Assembly: GCF_905475345.1 (NCBI RefSeq)
Contig: NC_066588.1
Span: 9,137,001 to 9,201,000 of the forward strand
From: Vespula vulgaris
Taxonomy: Eukaryota > Arthropoda > Insecta > Hymenoptera > Vespidae
Direction of reading: 5' to 3'
Length of the DNA stretch: 64,000 nucleotides
Shown here: in pieces, positions 1 through 13,600 of the stretch
Layout: each line of letters opens with the position of its first letter
Numbering within the stretch: the first letter of the stretch is position 1
Position numbers and translations under genes: made by a program
The notes under the pieces: generated by a model
Database searches by the model: none
Told to the model about the DNA's origin: nothing
What the model saw: the letters and a program-made list of their open reading frames with translations, nothing else

Positions 1-1462
1 TTACAAGTGCAAACTATACTTGGGAAAAATGAGAAACAGAATATCAGCAACACGAAATTCATACACGTTTAAGAAGGAAATATTCAGTCGAGTCTCTTAG
101 GATTTATTAATTGCTTACAGAAGGAACCTGGAATATCTTTCGTTTTAATTCAAGATCTTAACAATTTCTTCCTGAAATTTTTTTTAAATGTATCCCATTA
201 TTCCGAACAATTCGAAACGAATTTTATTACGAATGATTTACGATGAGAGAACGTTTGGGGATTATAAAAGCATCAGCTACCTCTACCTCGCGTGTACAAG
301 TTTACTTATCATTCTATTATTAATCAACTAGTATGAATGAAATTATTTTTTTCAAAGTTAAATTCAGAGTATAATTTTCAGAGTTAAATTATTTTTTAAC
401 CAAAGTTTTGTTAATTTTTCTCTTGAACTATACCTGATAATTGAAGTTTAGGTAATGCAGCGACAGGACCGTATGTATATTGCACATGCATAACTGCATT
501 TTACATTAATGTAAGAATGCGAAGTGTGACAGAAACATTATCTATGTTTGTACAGGTGGAATTGGCCGAGCTACAATTAACTTAGCGTGTGTTGTATTTA
601 CTACAGTTGGCACACGGGAAAAACGTGAATTCATTAAAGATACATTCTCTAGTATCAATGAACATCACACTGAACATTCTCGAGAAACTAGCTTGGAAAA
701 AATGATTTTGCAACGAACCGATGGTACAGGTATAGACATTCTCGTATATTTTTAAGCGTAAAGAAAACTTTAAGCGACTCTTCGTTATTGGCCCATAAAG
801 GAAGATTTTTAGAAAATGGAAAGTTTGACTTAGCGGTAAGTAATCAGTTGAGCTCCAAACTCTTCATGAAGGGTATCTGCTTTCATGGTTTAATGTTGGA
901 TCAAATTATATATCAGTATTTATAGTAATAAATGACGAAGTCAAAAACGAAATTAATTCAATATTCAACAAACTCATTAAGAAGAATGCAATCGAATCGA
1001 TAAATAGGACATTTTCCAGCAAAGATCAAGTAGAAACAGCACTTCACGTCAGCCGGAAAGCATATGGGAAAAGTAAGTTGACGTTCGTTGTTTCTTCGTA
1101 TTTTACTTATTTCAATATATTATATGTGTTTAAATATTTTATTATTCGTGGAATATGGTACTGTTTTAACAATATAAATTATGATCTGCAATCTATCTTA
1201 AATGTCTTAGATACACATAAGGATCCGTGAAGAAAATGAATCACTGAATACACTCATTTTGTCTTAACTTTTTTTATACATGTATTCCGAACAAAAGTTA
1301 TGTAGTTCTTGATGGTTTAGAAGGTTTGGCTTGTAATTAATCGATTGGCTGATTCTAAGAAATGTTCAAAATATTGTCCTTACTTCGCGAAATGTCATAA
1401 AATATGATTATTAACATATGAGAATCAAATTATACAAATCATACGGCGTTTTAATCGCAAAT
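1..1462 (+). pseudogene. FASN: P1: 3' relic of a fatty acid synthase copy (psiKR-ER-KR start)
   Basis: This decayed fragment continues off the left edge. About 1-330 matches the end of exon 12 of the intact copies (the psiKR segment around GLLGFINCL), with in-frame stops. About 430-1075 matches the ER exon: the glycine-rich nucleotide-binding loop is reduced to GGIGRA, and the exon ends in a GTAAGT donor. About 1210-1455 matches the start of the KR exon. Exon 13 is missing between exon 12 and ER. The KR piece stops abruptly at about 1462, where sequence resembling the end of an orphan FASN exon 1 begins. There are many indels and stops and no open frame, so no product is expected. The layout is close to copy E (about 37950-39350), so the two probably descend from one truncated ancestor. 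Confidence 0.8.
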
Positions 1463-2161
1463 ACCTTATCACCGATCAAGATTGGTGTTAAAGACTAGGC
1501 TCCGATAATACATATTTATACGATTTATTTTATTTAATGAAATAAGCTAATACTCCCCAGGTTTCGCTTTTATTTTATCTATGTTCAGAATTTATTCTTT
1601 TCATTTACTCTTAGTCTTTATTAGCACATTATATAATATTTCTAATCTTACTCATATTTCCTATTTACTTTCTATTATAAAATATTTCACATATTCCGAC
1701 TAAACGTGAGATATTTTTCATTAGATTATTTTCTTCCATTGTCGATCAGCTGCGCCATTTTCATAAGAATTCGTAATAGTAATATACCGATATAAGATCG
1801 TATGACATGAACCAGAAATGAAAATAAAGATACCTTTCCACTCCTTGTTTTTCTACTTACATCTTGATTTTACTGTAACTCACCAGAATGTCATATCCAA
1901 TACACAAACTTTCAGAAAAAATGTTACATTCGCTGAGTAAGATATGAACTTAATATTTTTAATTAAAAAATATTGAACTTATCACGATGGACTTTTTTGC
2001 TATTGAATAATACCGACGTAATATCTAATTAGAATAGAATACCAGAAAGTTCAAATGCCAAATGCATTCATTTTCATTTGAATAAATTTAAAATAAAGAG
2101 TGCAGAAAGAATGCAATGTTGCGTTAGATAATTCATTCTTTGACAAAGGATATTACATTGT
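1463..2161 (+). other. 5' flank with tail of an orphan FASN exon 1
   Basis: About 1463-1500 resembles the last part of the orphan first exons at 23.1, 35.1 and 57.3 kb. The remainder is AT-rich and alignable by eye to about 23290-23950, 35310-35990 and 57440-58120, so it is the shared spacer between orphan exon 1 and the next FASN promoter. I see no coding sequence in it. Confidence 0.6.
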
Positions 2162-2169
2162 TATAAAAG
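2162..2169 (+). promoter_or_regulatory. TATA box of pseudogene P2
   Basis: TATAAAAG occupies the same place as in the intact copies, about 120 bp before the exon 1 ATG. The initiator position downstream has drifted from TCAGTC to about TCGAAC, so this promoter is probably weakened. Confidence 0.45.
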
Positions 2170-2278
2170 TAGATTCATCATTGTCGATTTCGAACATATT
2201 AAAACGTATGAGTAATTCTACATTCAGTTCTAATTTCTATATTATATTTCGCGTGGAAAACCGAAAAACATTAAAACA

Positions 2279-5200
2279 ATATGATGGATATGAAGTATTT
2301 GAAAAGACTAAGAAGTCGTAGAAATTCCTCAAATATGCCAATCCACAAAGAGACGAAGAAGTTGTCATTTTTGGATTTGCGGGTAGATTAAGTAGTGATT
2401 CCAGTAGTGGATTTCTAGTAATGTGGACCAATTGAAAGATAATCTTTTCAACTGTAAAGATTGTATCACGACGGACGTACGTCGTTGAAAACAAGGTACC
2501 GATTATACTAATTTCATTTAACGGAATAATTAACGTTTATATTCTTTTCGTTATATTATCGTTATATTTCATAAGATCGTTCAGAAATTCCGAAGCGAAG
2601 CAGCAAAATTAACGATATTAAGAAATTCGATGCGTTATTTTTTGTAAGCTCATACGGTGGATCCTATGTGTAAAATGATGCTCAAACATACTTACAAAGC
2701 TATAATAGATGCTGGGATTAACCCAGAAGATATTCGGGAATCAAGAACAGGTGTATTCATAAGTGTATCTCTCTCCGATTCCGAGACAACATTGCTTTAT
2801 GGAAAATATCAGGTATTTGAAAAGATCAAATGATAAGAATATAGATTATGGAAACTTATACGGATGGATAAGACAAAGGATATGTCTCTTTAAATGTAGC
2901 CAGCTGGTTTCGATATCAGAGTTGTAGCAGAGATATGACGGCTTAAAACATTTCGTTTTAGTTGGGTGTAACCGGACCATCATATAATGTCGATACAACG
3001 TGTAGTTCTAGCCATTCCGCAATGAAATACGCTTATAGGGCTATACGTAGTGGACAATGCGATTATGAAATTGTCAGTGGATCGAATTTGTGCCTTCATT
3101 TATACGTGACTCTACAATTTGCTCGTTTAGATACAGATTATACCAAATTGTTTAGAAGATATTTCTACTTTCATCGAATTATCATGATAATATTAATTTT
3201 TAAACTTGGATATCTTTAACACGTGTGTTGAATTAGAATAGTTGCTGCAAAGTATTCGACGAAGGTGCAAATGGTTATACGCGTAGTGAATGTGTCTCTG
3301 TAGCATTTTTGCAAAAAGCAAAAAGTGCTAAGAGAATCAATGTTGCGATTATTCATGCAGAAACGAATTGTGATGGTTATAAAAAGGAAGGAATGACTTA
3401 TCCACGTAAAAAAATACAAAGTACTCTTTTCGAAATATTCTACAAGGATGCGGTAGTAGATACCAACGACTTGTAGTTCTTACGTCGAAACTCATGGTGC
3501 CGGAACGAGAGTCGGTGATCCTGAGGAACTGAATTACATAGATCATATTTTCACTAAAAATAGAACTAATCCACTTAAAGTTGAATTCGTAAAATCGCAC
3601 ATCGGACATACCGAACCAGCTAATGGAATTTCTTCCATTGTTAAGGTGTACATCGTTCGGAATATAAAGCCTCGCAATTATACATATATTCATGTATTTC
3701 GATATTTTATTAAGTTATTTAGAATTTACTTCCGATATAGTCAGTTTATTGTTTGTAATAACATTATATATTATGTATATGCTTAGTTAAATTTTAATAT
3801 AAATGCACGCACGCGCGTGCACACAAAACCTGCACACACTCATACTGATATTTATATTATACTGATATATTTTTTTTAGGCGATAATATCAATGAAGTCT
3901 GGCATAATACCGCTAAATATTAACTTCAATGGACTACGAAAAGATGTGAAAGGTCTTATAGGAGGACGGATTGATGTTGTTACACAACTAACTTGCTTAG
4001 ATGGTGAATACATAGCTATTAATTCTTTCGACTTCGGTGGTGGTAATGCTCATGTTTTACTCAAGTCAAATCCGAAAATAAAGATCAACAAAGAATTACT
4101 ATGTAATGATTTGTCTAGACTCGTAGCTGTATCAGGACGTATCGCAGAAGCAGTAGAAAATATATTAAATGAGGTATGCAAAAAAAATCAACATACTTTT
4201 TAATAGGGAAAATGAAGATACAATTTGTTAAATCATACACGTAATATTTCAACTTATTTTTCCATAGATTGATAAATAACCGATAGACATTGAATTTATT
4301 CGCCTCCTTCACGATATTCATCATTAAAATCTGACACGAAAATAAAGGAGATTATGTTTCTCATGTACGAAGAAGTCAATATGTTTCGTCTTCCCTGGAA
4401 TGGACTCGCAATGGTCCGAAATATGTATGAAAACAATTATTCGGATATTTCTTTCTTAATTTTCAAATCTATAGAAATAATTAATATTACAACGATTAAT
4501 TGTATAATGTGGTATTTGAAAATTATTAGGTAAAGATTTGATGAAATTTCCAACGTTTGCTAAAGTAATAGAGAAATGCGACGCTATGTTAAAACCACGT
4601 AAACTCCATATTTATGAGATTTTAACTAGTGCAGACAATATCTTACACTCCTTCGTTGGTATTGCTGCAACTTAGGTAATATAGACCCATATTAAATCAT
4701 TTATGATGTCTGCATACATTTGATAACACCGGATAATTACAATAAAAGTTATTGTACAGGTCGGTTTGATGGAGCTTTTAACTTCAGTAGGAATACTACC
4801 GGACTATATAATTGGATATTCCGTTACAACTTAATTGTGCATACATAGAGAGAAGTTTCACAGCAGAGAAAAGAATATTGGCAGCGTATTCGCAAGGACT
4901 ATCCGTGATAGAAATAGAAATAACTCATTATTCTTTGACCGTAGTTGTGCTTGATTATAAAGATTTAATAAATTTATGTCCTAATGATATCGACGTCGTG
5001 TGTCACTACAGATCCGATAATTTACAATTATCGTATCAGCTGAATCATTGAAAGCATTTGTTGAAAAGTTGAGGAACTCCAATGATATCTCCTCATATTC
5101 GGTAAGAATTACGTGCGTTTCAATCACGGAAAGGTTAATAATTTTAAAATTTCTTGAAATTAATGAAACAATTTATGATTATATCATGTTTAGGTGGAAA

Positions 5201-7890
5201 CATTCCAAAGAGAGGTTCATAACATATTTTAAAAAGCAGGAGAAAATTGTTTCTGGAGAATGGATAGTAGCAATAGAGTACATTAATGAAAAATTCAAGT
5301 TCATAAAGGGAGACGTGATTGATGGTGGAATTTTGTTCCATGGATCAGGATATTTATGCTTAGCGTGGGAAACGTTGGGAAGGACAATAAGAAAGTTTCA
5401 TACAGAAATATCCGTTATTATAAATATAAAATTGAATCGAGCAATTTTTTTTCCCAAAAAGGGCCAAGTGGAAATGGTAGAATTGGATTCAGAAAGGTAA
5501 ATGCTCCTCGTCATACATTAATGAGTTTTTAAAAATTTAATAAATCACAATAATCAAATAAATAGACAATAATAAATTCGAGGTGGTAGAAGAAAGTGCT
5601 GTTGTTGTTATTGGAATGATTCGTCTTATCGAAACTAATTTATCGAAGGAGAAAGTACCCGTTGATTTAATCAAGAAAAATTTTAACAATGAAGAAGAAG
5701 AATTAAAGAAAAGAGATATTTATAAAGAATTGAAGTTACGTTAATTAGTTGTCAATATAGCAGTTTCCTTCAAAGTATACGCAATGCGTCTATTTCGGGC
5801 AGGAAAGGACACATCAAATGGAAAAATTTGGTAGTGTTTATGGATATGTTACAGATGTAAATCATTAATGTAGATACTAGAAATTTATTGGTGCTGTCTG
5901 GAATTTAAAAATTAGTAATAAATATCAAAGTTCATCAACAGTATGTTCATAGTTTAACCATTAATGAATAATGTAAATATAACATTTCCTGACAAATAAA
6001 TGTAAAATAATATACAGAGTTCCTTCCTATCCAATACGCACAATGACCATTTTTTATTTCAAATGTACCCGTACAATTTTACGAAAACGTTGACGTGATT
6101 GCAGCGGGGGCTATGGAAACACATAAAGTTAGTTCTACTGCGTTTGTACGAAAGAGACCTATCGGTGATCTCATTATCGAAGAGTATAAATTCATTGTTT
6201 ATCGTGGCAGAAAGAAAATATCATTTCGAGAAATATTAACCGTGCATATTATTCTTGAGAATTTACCAATCATCAAGATGAAAACAATTGAACTCGTCCA
6301 AAATAAGTATAATTTCTTAGCGGGGAAACTCACTTTTCCATTGCTTTTGGATATCTTGAGCAATTTGCTTTTGGTGCAAGCCAATGTTAATGTATTCACA
6401 TCGCGAGGATAACTCCATAATATTCCTGAAGTTACCACGATTTCATAATTAATTAGGATAGAAACGGATGAAAACATATAATTCACTATTTCATGAGATT
6501 TGTTGACAAATAAAAAAAAAGGACAATTTGGAAAAACTTCTAAAATCTACAAAAGACAGAGGTTTCATTTTATCACGTGAACAAAGGAATACATTATTAT
6601 ACTTATCAATTTTACAAGAATTTCAATTACGTATACTTTTAGAAAAACACACTTTCGATGAATTTTTGATACTGTTAAGTAAGAAGAATAAACTTGATAG
6701 TTGGAGTTTAGAACATGCAGCGATAGTACCGTGTATATATTGCAAATGCATAGCTACACCTTACATTAACGGAGGAATGCAGAAGTGTGACAGGATTCTT
6801 ATCCATGCTACTTCTCGTGAAATTGGTCAAGGTGCCATTAACTTAACCCTCCGTGAAGGCTGTGAAGTATTTACTACGGTCGGTACACCAGAAAAATGTA
6901 TATTCATTAAAGAAACATACCCTAGTATCGATGATAATCATATTGGAAATTCTCGAGATATTAGCTTCGAGAAAATGATTTTGGAAGGAACCAATGGTGC
7001 AGGTGTAGACATTCTTCTCAATTCTTTATCGGAAGATAAATTCCAAGCGTCCCTGCGTTGCTTGGCCCATAAAGGAAGGTTTTTAGAAATTGGAAAGTTC
7101 GACTTTGCGGCAAATAATGAATTAAGCACCAAAACCTTTGTGAAGGGTATAAGTTTTCATGGTGTAATGTTAGATCAAATTATGAGCACAAATGACGAAG
7201 TCAAAAACGATATTAGTTCAATATTCCACAAATTTATTAAAGAGAATGCGATCGAATCGATAATTAGGACAGTCTCAGGCAAAGATCAAGTAAAGATCAT
7301 ACATTGATTCTTGGCTGGACGGAAGCATGTGGGAAAAGTAAGTTGCCATTAGTTATTTTAACCTATTTTACTTCTTTTATTTTATTTTATGTATTTAAGT
7401 ATTTTATTATTTGAGGAATATATTTCTGTTTTAACAATATAAGTAATGACCTGCATTCCGTCGTAGATGTAACATTTACTCATAAACATCTGTGAAGATA
7501 ATAATTTATTAAATGAACTCATTTTAGTTGACCCTTCTTATACTTGTATTCTGAACAAAAGTTATATAGTTCGTTGTGGCTTGAGAGGTTTTGGTTAGGA
7601 ATTAACCGATTAGTTAATTCTATCAAATGCTTAAATTATTATAATTACTATACGAAATAGTATAAAAAATGGATATCATCTCATGAGAATTAAATTATGG
7701 AAATCATACAGCCTGAATGTTTAAATACTTGTTGGTCTTTATGCAGCGAAACAAGTTGCCTGTTTCGTGAGCTTATTGTGAAAACAGCAACAGACAAAGG
7801 TATATTTGATGGTATATTCAATCTCACGATTAATTTGAAAGATGGTATTTGTAGTAATCAATCACCGTAGATTTTTGAGAAACTATATAA
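2279..7890 (+). pseudogene. FASN: P2: decayed FASN copy (KS to partial KR) with internal deletions
   Basis: Exon relics follow the copy B order: exon 1 about 2279-2495, exon 2 about 2592-2813, exon 3 about 2897-3145, exon 4 about 3238-3645, exon 5 3880-4170, exon 6 4269-4425, exon 7 4531-4675, exon 8 4761-5069, DH exon 5194-5498, exon 11 about 5568-5985, exon 12 from 6081, ER to about 7340, KR 7470-7880. Lesions include a stop at 2319, stops in the KS exon, loss of the MAT Ser motif after GYSV (about 4825), and a frameshift near 7300. One deletion fuses MAT exon 8 (about 5069) to the last few codons of exon 9, removing the MAT His region. Another joins psiKR directly to ER at about 6695, removing the rest of exon 12, exon 13 and the start of ER. 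The frame stays open across the second junction (6528-7307), which is probably chance or recent decay. ACP and TE are absent. Confidence 0.85.
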
Positions 7891-8698
7891 TATTTTTAAG
7901 TTTACTCATATCTCTTACACTTATAAAAATAATAAAAATACGTGCTGGAACGAAACAATGTAAAAACTTAAAAATTTTTTACCTTAAAAATTTTGCTTTT
8001 TGATACAGGGATCTTCATCTTCTTTATCTTCGATTATAGTGTATATACTTTCATGAAGAATTTAATACTGTTCATTCTGATACTTTTTGAGCAATTAAAA
8101 AAGTCAGTATATTTTTCATATTCATTCCAAATTTTGTTACTTCAGAACGTTATCTATGATATGAAAGCTTTCGAAAAAAATGCTACATACGTACACACAC
8201 ACGCGGGCTAAATATAAATTTGATAATTCTATTATTAAATATTTGGCGTATTCCAACAAAATGTGATATATTTTTTACTGAATAATATTGTTCCATTGTC
8301 GATGAACATTATGTATATATTCATATATAAATATACGACGAAAAATCAGAATTAGAAGTTTAAATGCGTTCCTTTTCTCTCTTTTCCTAAATATAACATA
8401 ATTGAACTGTTATTCACTAAAATGTCATATCTGATACTTAACATCCAGAAAAAATGTTATATACATGAGGAAGATATTAATCTAAGATTTGCAATTAAAG
8501 AATATCTATTTCACCAAGACGAAAACTGACTTTCTTGTTATTGAATTTTGCCGACGTAATACATAACTAGAATAGAACAACAGGAAGTTCAAGAGTCAAA
8601 TGTATTCATTTTTCATTTGAATAAATTTGAAACAAAGAGTAAACAAAAAGTGCAATACTGTCAGATAATGAATTCTTTGACGAAGGATATTAGAATGT
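7891..8698 (+). other. 5' flank of copy B
   Basis: AT-rich DNA between the broken KR of P2 and the copy B promoter. About 7880-8210 aligns to 39530-39880 upstream of copy F, so the P2-to-B and E-to-F junctions are homologous. A 72-codon open frame at 7993-8211 is hydrophobic AT-rich noise and is broken in the F flank. I see no gene here. Confidence 0.6.
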
Positions 8699-8732
8699 TA
8701 TAAAAGAGGATTAAACATCGACGACTTTAATC
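8699..8732 (+). promoter_or_regulatory. Core promoter of FASN copy B (TATA box, drifted initiator)
   Basis: TATAAAAG at 8699-8706 is followed, with the 30-nt spacing expected from TATA to start site, by TTAATC at 8727-8732. Copies F and H have the arthropod initiator TCAGTC at this place. The inferred start site is near 8729, giving a 5' UTR of about 89 nt before the ATG at 8818. Confidence 0.55.
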
Positions 8733-8817
8733 ATAGTAAAACCATATAGATGATCTAAATTCAGATCTGACTTCTATATTATATTTCGCGAAGAAAACCG
8801 AGATATATCAAAACATC

Positions 8818-10683
8818 ATGACAGGATATGAAGAGACAAAAAAATTGTATAAATTTTTCAAATATGTCAATCCAGAGCCAGGAGAAGAAGTTGTTATTTC
8901 CGGATTTGCGGGTAGATTTCCAGAATCCAATAATGTGGAGGAATTGAAAAATAATCTTTTTACCAGCAGAGATTGTATTACCGATGACGAACGTCGATGG
9001 AAATTAGGTACCGATTATATAAATTTCATTTAACGGAGTAACCTAAATAACATTAATATTTTCCTGTCATTATATTTCATAAGATCATTCAGAAATTTCA
9101 AAGCAAACCGGCAAAATTAACAATATTGAGAAATTCGATGCGTTATTTTTTGGAATACATTTTAAGCAAGCTCATACGATGGATCCTATGAGCAGAATGA
9201 TGCTGGAACATACTTATGAAGCTATAATAGATGCTGGGATTAATCCGGAAGATATTCGGGGATCAAGGACAGGTGTATTCGTAAGTGCATGTTTCTCCGA
9301 TTCCGAGGCAACTTTGCTTCATGGCAAACTTCAGGTATTTGAAAAGATCAAACGACAAGGATTTAGATTATCGAATACTTATACGGATGGATTAGAAAAA
9401 TGAAACGTCTCTTTAAATGTAGGCAGCTGGTCTCGGTATCACGAGCTGTAGTAGAGATATGACGGCTCAAAATATTTCGTTTTGGTTGGGTGTAACTGGA
9501 CCATCATATAACATCGATACAGCGTGTAGTTCTAGTCTTTACGCAATGGAAAACGCTTATAGGGCTATACGTAGTGGACAATGCGATTATGCAATTGTCA
9601 GTGGATCGAATCTTTGTCTCCATCCATACGTGTCTCTACAATTTACTCGATTAGGTAGTAATTATAGTAAATTCATTTGAAGATCATTTTTCTTTCATCG
9701 AATTAACAGGATATTTGTAATTTATATATTTGTCTCTGATAGGGGTATTGAATCAAGATGGCCGCTGTAAGGTTTTTGACGAAGATGCAAATGGTTACAC
9801 GCGTAGTGAATGTGTCTCTGTAGCATTTTTACAAAAAGCAAAAACTGCTAAGAGAATCTATGCTACGATTATTCATGCGAAAACGAATTGTGATGGTTAT
9901 AAAAAAGAAGGAATAACGTTTCCATCTAAAAAAATGCAAAGTGCGCTTCTCAAAAAATTCTACACAGAATGCGGTATATCAACAGCTTGTATTCCTTACA
10001 TTGAAGCACATGGTACTGGAACGAGAGTAGGAGATCCTGAAGAATTGAATTCCATTGATCGCATTTTCAAAAAAAATAGATCTAAACCTCTTAAAGTTGG
10101 TTCCGTCAAATCGAACATAGGTCATACCGAAGGAGCCAGTGGAATTTCTTCTACTGCTAAGGCAAATATTGTTTGAAACATAAAGTCTCATAATTATGCA
10201 TTTATTTACATATTTCGATATTTTGTCATCGAAATTAATTAAAATTTGTATATTTAGTTCCAAAATATTCAATTTATTGTTTATAGCAACATAATATATT
10301 GTTTATATGCTTATTATAGTTATATTTTAATATATATACGCTTACGTGCAAACATGCAAAACAACACATACACTTATACATATTTTTAGGCAATTATATC
10401 GATGGAGTCTGGCATAATTCCACCAAATATTAACTTCAATAGACCACGCAAAAACGTGAAAGGTCTAATAAGAGGAGAGATCAATATACTTACCAAGCTA
10501 ACTCCATTAGATGGTGAATACATAGGCATAAATTCCTTCGGCTTCGGTGGTGCGAATGCACACGTTTTACTCAAATCAAATCCAAAAATAAAGATCGACA
10601 AAGAATTACCAGATGATGCTTTACCTAGACTCGTAGCTGTATCAGGACGTACCGCAGAAGCAGTAGAAACTATACTAAATGAG
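8818..10683 (+). other. Copy B ketosynthase (KS) domain
   Basis: Exons 1-5, residues about 15-430. The nucleophile Cys179 (codon 9525-9527) sits in TACSSS. The two catalytic histidines are His311 in EAHGTGT and about His349 in SNIGHTEG, with the preceding Lys present. The C-terminal signature NSFGFGGANAHV lies in exon 5. All features needed for decarboxylative condensation are present. Confidence 0.9.
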
Positions 10684-13600
10684 GTATACAAAAAAATCAA
10701 CATACATTTTAATAAAGGAAATAAAGACATAATTTTTTAAAATCATGCACGTAATATTTCAACATATTTTTCGAAAGATCGATAAACGACCGATAGACAT
10801 TGAATTTATTCATCTTCTTCACGATATTCATCGTAAAGCAATACCAGGTCACTTATATCGAGGATACATGATAACCGACATTAAACAATTTGACACGAAA
10901 GTAAGGGGGATTGAATATATTTCTGGTACGAAGAGACCAATATGTTTTGTCTTCCCTGGAATGGACTCGCAATGGTCCGGAATATGTATGAGAACAATTA
11001 TTTAAATATTTCTTTCTTAACTTTCAAATCTATAGAAAGAATTATTATTCCAATGATTAATTGTATTATGTGGTATTTGAAAATTATTAGATAAAGATTT
11101 GATGAAATTTCCAACGTTTGCTAAAGTAATACAAAAATGTGACGCTGTGTTAAAACCACGTAAACTCCATATTTATGAGATTTTAACTAGTGCAGACAAT
11201 TGCATATTAGACAATATCTTGCACTCCTTCGTCGGTATTGCTGCAATTCAGGTAATGTAGCTCCACATTAAATCATTTACGATGTCTGCATACATTTGAT
11301 AACACAAGATAATTAGAAGTTATTGTACAGGTCGGTTTGGTGGAGCTTTTAACTTCAGTAGGAATACTACCGGACTACATAATTGGATATTCCGTGGGTG
11401 AACTTGGTTGTGCATACGCAGACGGAAGTTTGACATTGGAGGAAACGATATTGGCAGCGTATTTACAAGGAATATCCATAATAGAAGCAAAAATACCTCA
11501 TTGTTCTGTGGCCGTAGTAGGGCTTGGTTATAAAGATTTAATGAATTTATGTCCTAATGATATCGACGTCGTGTGTCACAACGGATCCGAAAGTTCAACA
11601 ATTACCGGATCAGTTGATTCATTGAAAGCATTTGTTGAAAAGCTACAGGTCAGTTTTACGCCAGGGATGATCCAACAAATAATAAGAATTGCTTAGGTTG
11701 ATTTGTTCACGATAAATCGTGTAATATTTGTATGTTTGACAGGCAAACGAAGTTTTTGCAAAAGTATTGTCGGAGAAAAAAATACCGTATCACAGCCGCT
11801 ATATCGCTCCAGCTAATAGAATTCTTTTGGCAAATTTAAGAAAAGGTATACCAGTAGCAAAACCTCGAAGTTATAAGTGGTTGAGTACATCGGTGCCGCG
11901 GAACGAATGGTCGACTTCAAGTGCACAATTTTCGTCTGCCGAGTATCTTACTAATAATTTGTTGAAACCTGTACTTTTTGCGGAAACGTCGAACTTAATT
12001 CCTAACAATGCCATTACCATTGAAATTACGCCGCATGGTCAAGTAAAAGAAATTTCAAGGAAGTCATTACAAAAAACGGTTATTGCATTAACTCAGAAAC
12101 ATCACAAAGATATCGTAAAAGTTTTCCTGGAAGGATTAGGGAAACTGTACAATGTCGGCTTACAGCTTGATCTTGCTAAACTATACCCACCTGTAGAATA
12201 TCCTGTAAGTCGTGGCACTCGAATGATATCCCCTTTTATTCGGTAAGAATATGTGCATTTAAATTACGAGAAAGGTTAATAATTTTAAAATTTCTTGAAA
12301 TTAATGCGAAAATACATTATTATATCATGATTAGGTGGGAACATTCCAATGACTGGTTCGTAGCACATTTTAAAAAGCAGGAGAAACTTGTTTCCGGAGA
12401 ACGGATAGTGGCAATAGCGATTGCCGATGAAGATTTCGAATACATAAATGGTCACGTGATTGATGGTAGAAATTTGTTTCCTGGAACAGGATATATATGC
12501 TTGGTGTGGGAAACGTTGGGAATGACAATAGGAAATTTGTATACAGAAATGCCCGTTGTCATGGAAAATATAAAGTTTAATCGTGCAACCGCAATACCCA
12601 AAGAAGGCAAAGTTGAAATGGTTGTCATGATTCAGAAAGGTAAATGTTTCTTTCCGTACATAAATTACATTCCACGATGTTTAATCCATCACGATCTTCA
12701 AATGAGTAGGTAGTGGTAAATTCGAAGTTGTCGAAGGAAATGCTGTTATTGTTACTGGAAGAATTCGTCTTATCGAAACTAATTTATCGAAGGAGAAAAT
12801 ACCAGCTGATGTAATCAAGAGAAATGTTAATAATGAAGAAGAAGAATTAAATGAAAAAGATATCTATAAAGAGTTGAAGTTGCGTGGTTGTCAATACAGC
12901 GGTCTCTTCCGAAGTATACGCAGTGCATCTATTTCGGGAAGAAAAGGACATATAGAATGGAAAAAGAATTGGGTAGCGTTTATGGATAACATGTTACAGA
13001 TGAAAATAGTTAATGTAGATACTAGAGATTTATTGGTGCCGATTGGAATACACAAATTAGTAATAGATACCAAAGCTCATCAACAGTATCTTCAAAGTTT
13101 GAATACTAATGAAAAATGTAAATATAAAATGGATTGTCAGAGAAATGTGAAGTAATATACAGAGTTCCATCTCATCGAGTACGCACAATGATCATTTTCT
13201 GTTTCAGATATACCTGTACAATTTTACGAAAACATTGATATGATTGCAGCGGGAGGTGTGGAAATACATAAAGTTAATACTATTGCGATTGCACGAAAGA
13301 GACCTATCAGTGATCCCATTATCGAAGAGTATAAATTCACTGCTTATCGTGACAGATTGGAAACATCATTACGAGAAATATTAACATTATCCGTGCATAT
13401 TACTCTTGAGAATATACCAATCATCAAGGTGAAGACAATTGAACTCGTTGAGGATAAGGATAATATCTTAATGGAGAAACTCGCTTCCCCATTGGTTTTG
13501 GACATTCTGAGCAAATTGCCTTTAGTGCAAGCCAATGTTAATGTATTCACATCGCGAGGAAACCTGAATAATATTCCTGAAGGTGTTACGGTTTCAGAAT

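Noticed and set aside
6528..7307. 259-codon open frame in P2 as a separate reductase gene
   Set aside because: It is psiKR fused to ER by a deletion, with no promoter or start of its own, a damaged nucleotide loop and a frameshift before the splice donor.
7993..8211. Hydrophobic 72-codon open frame upstream of copy B
   Set aside because: AT-rich composition; the homologous flank before copy F (39640-39800) does not keep the frame.
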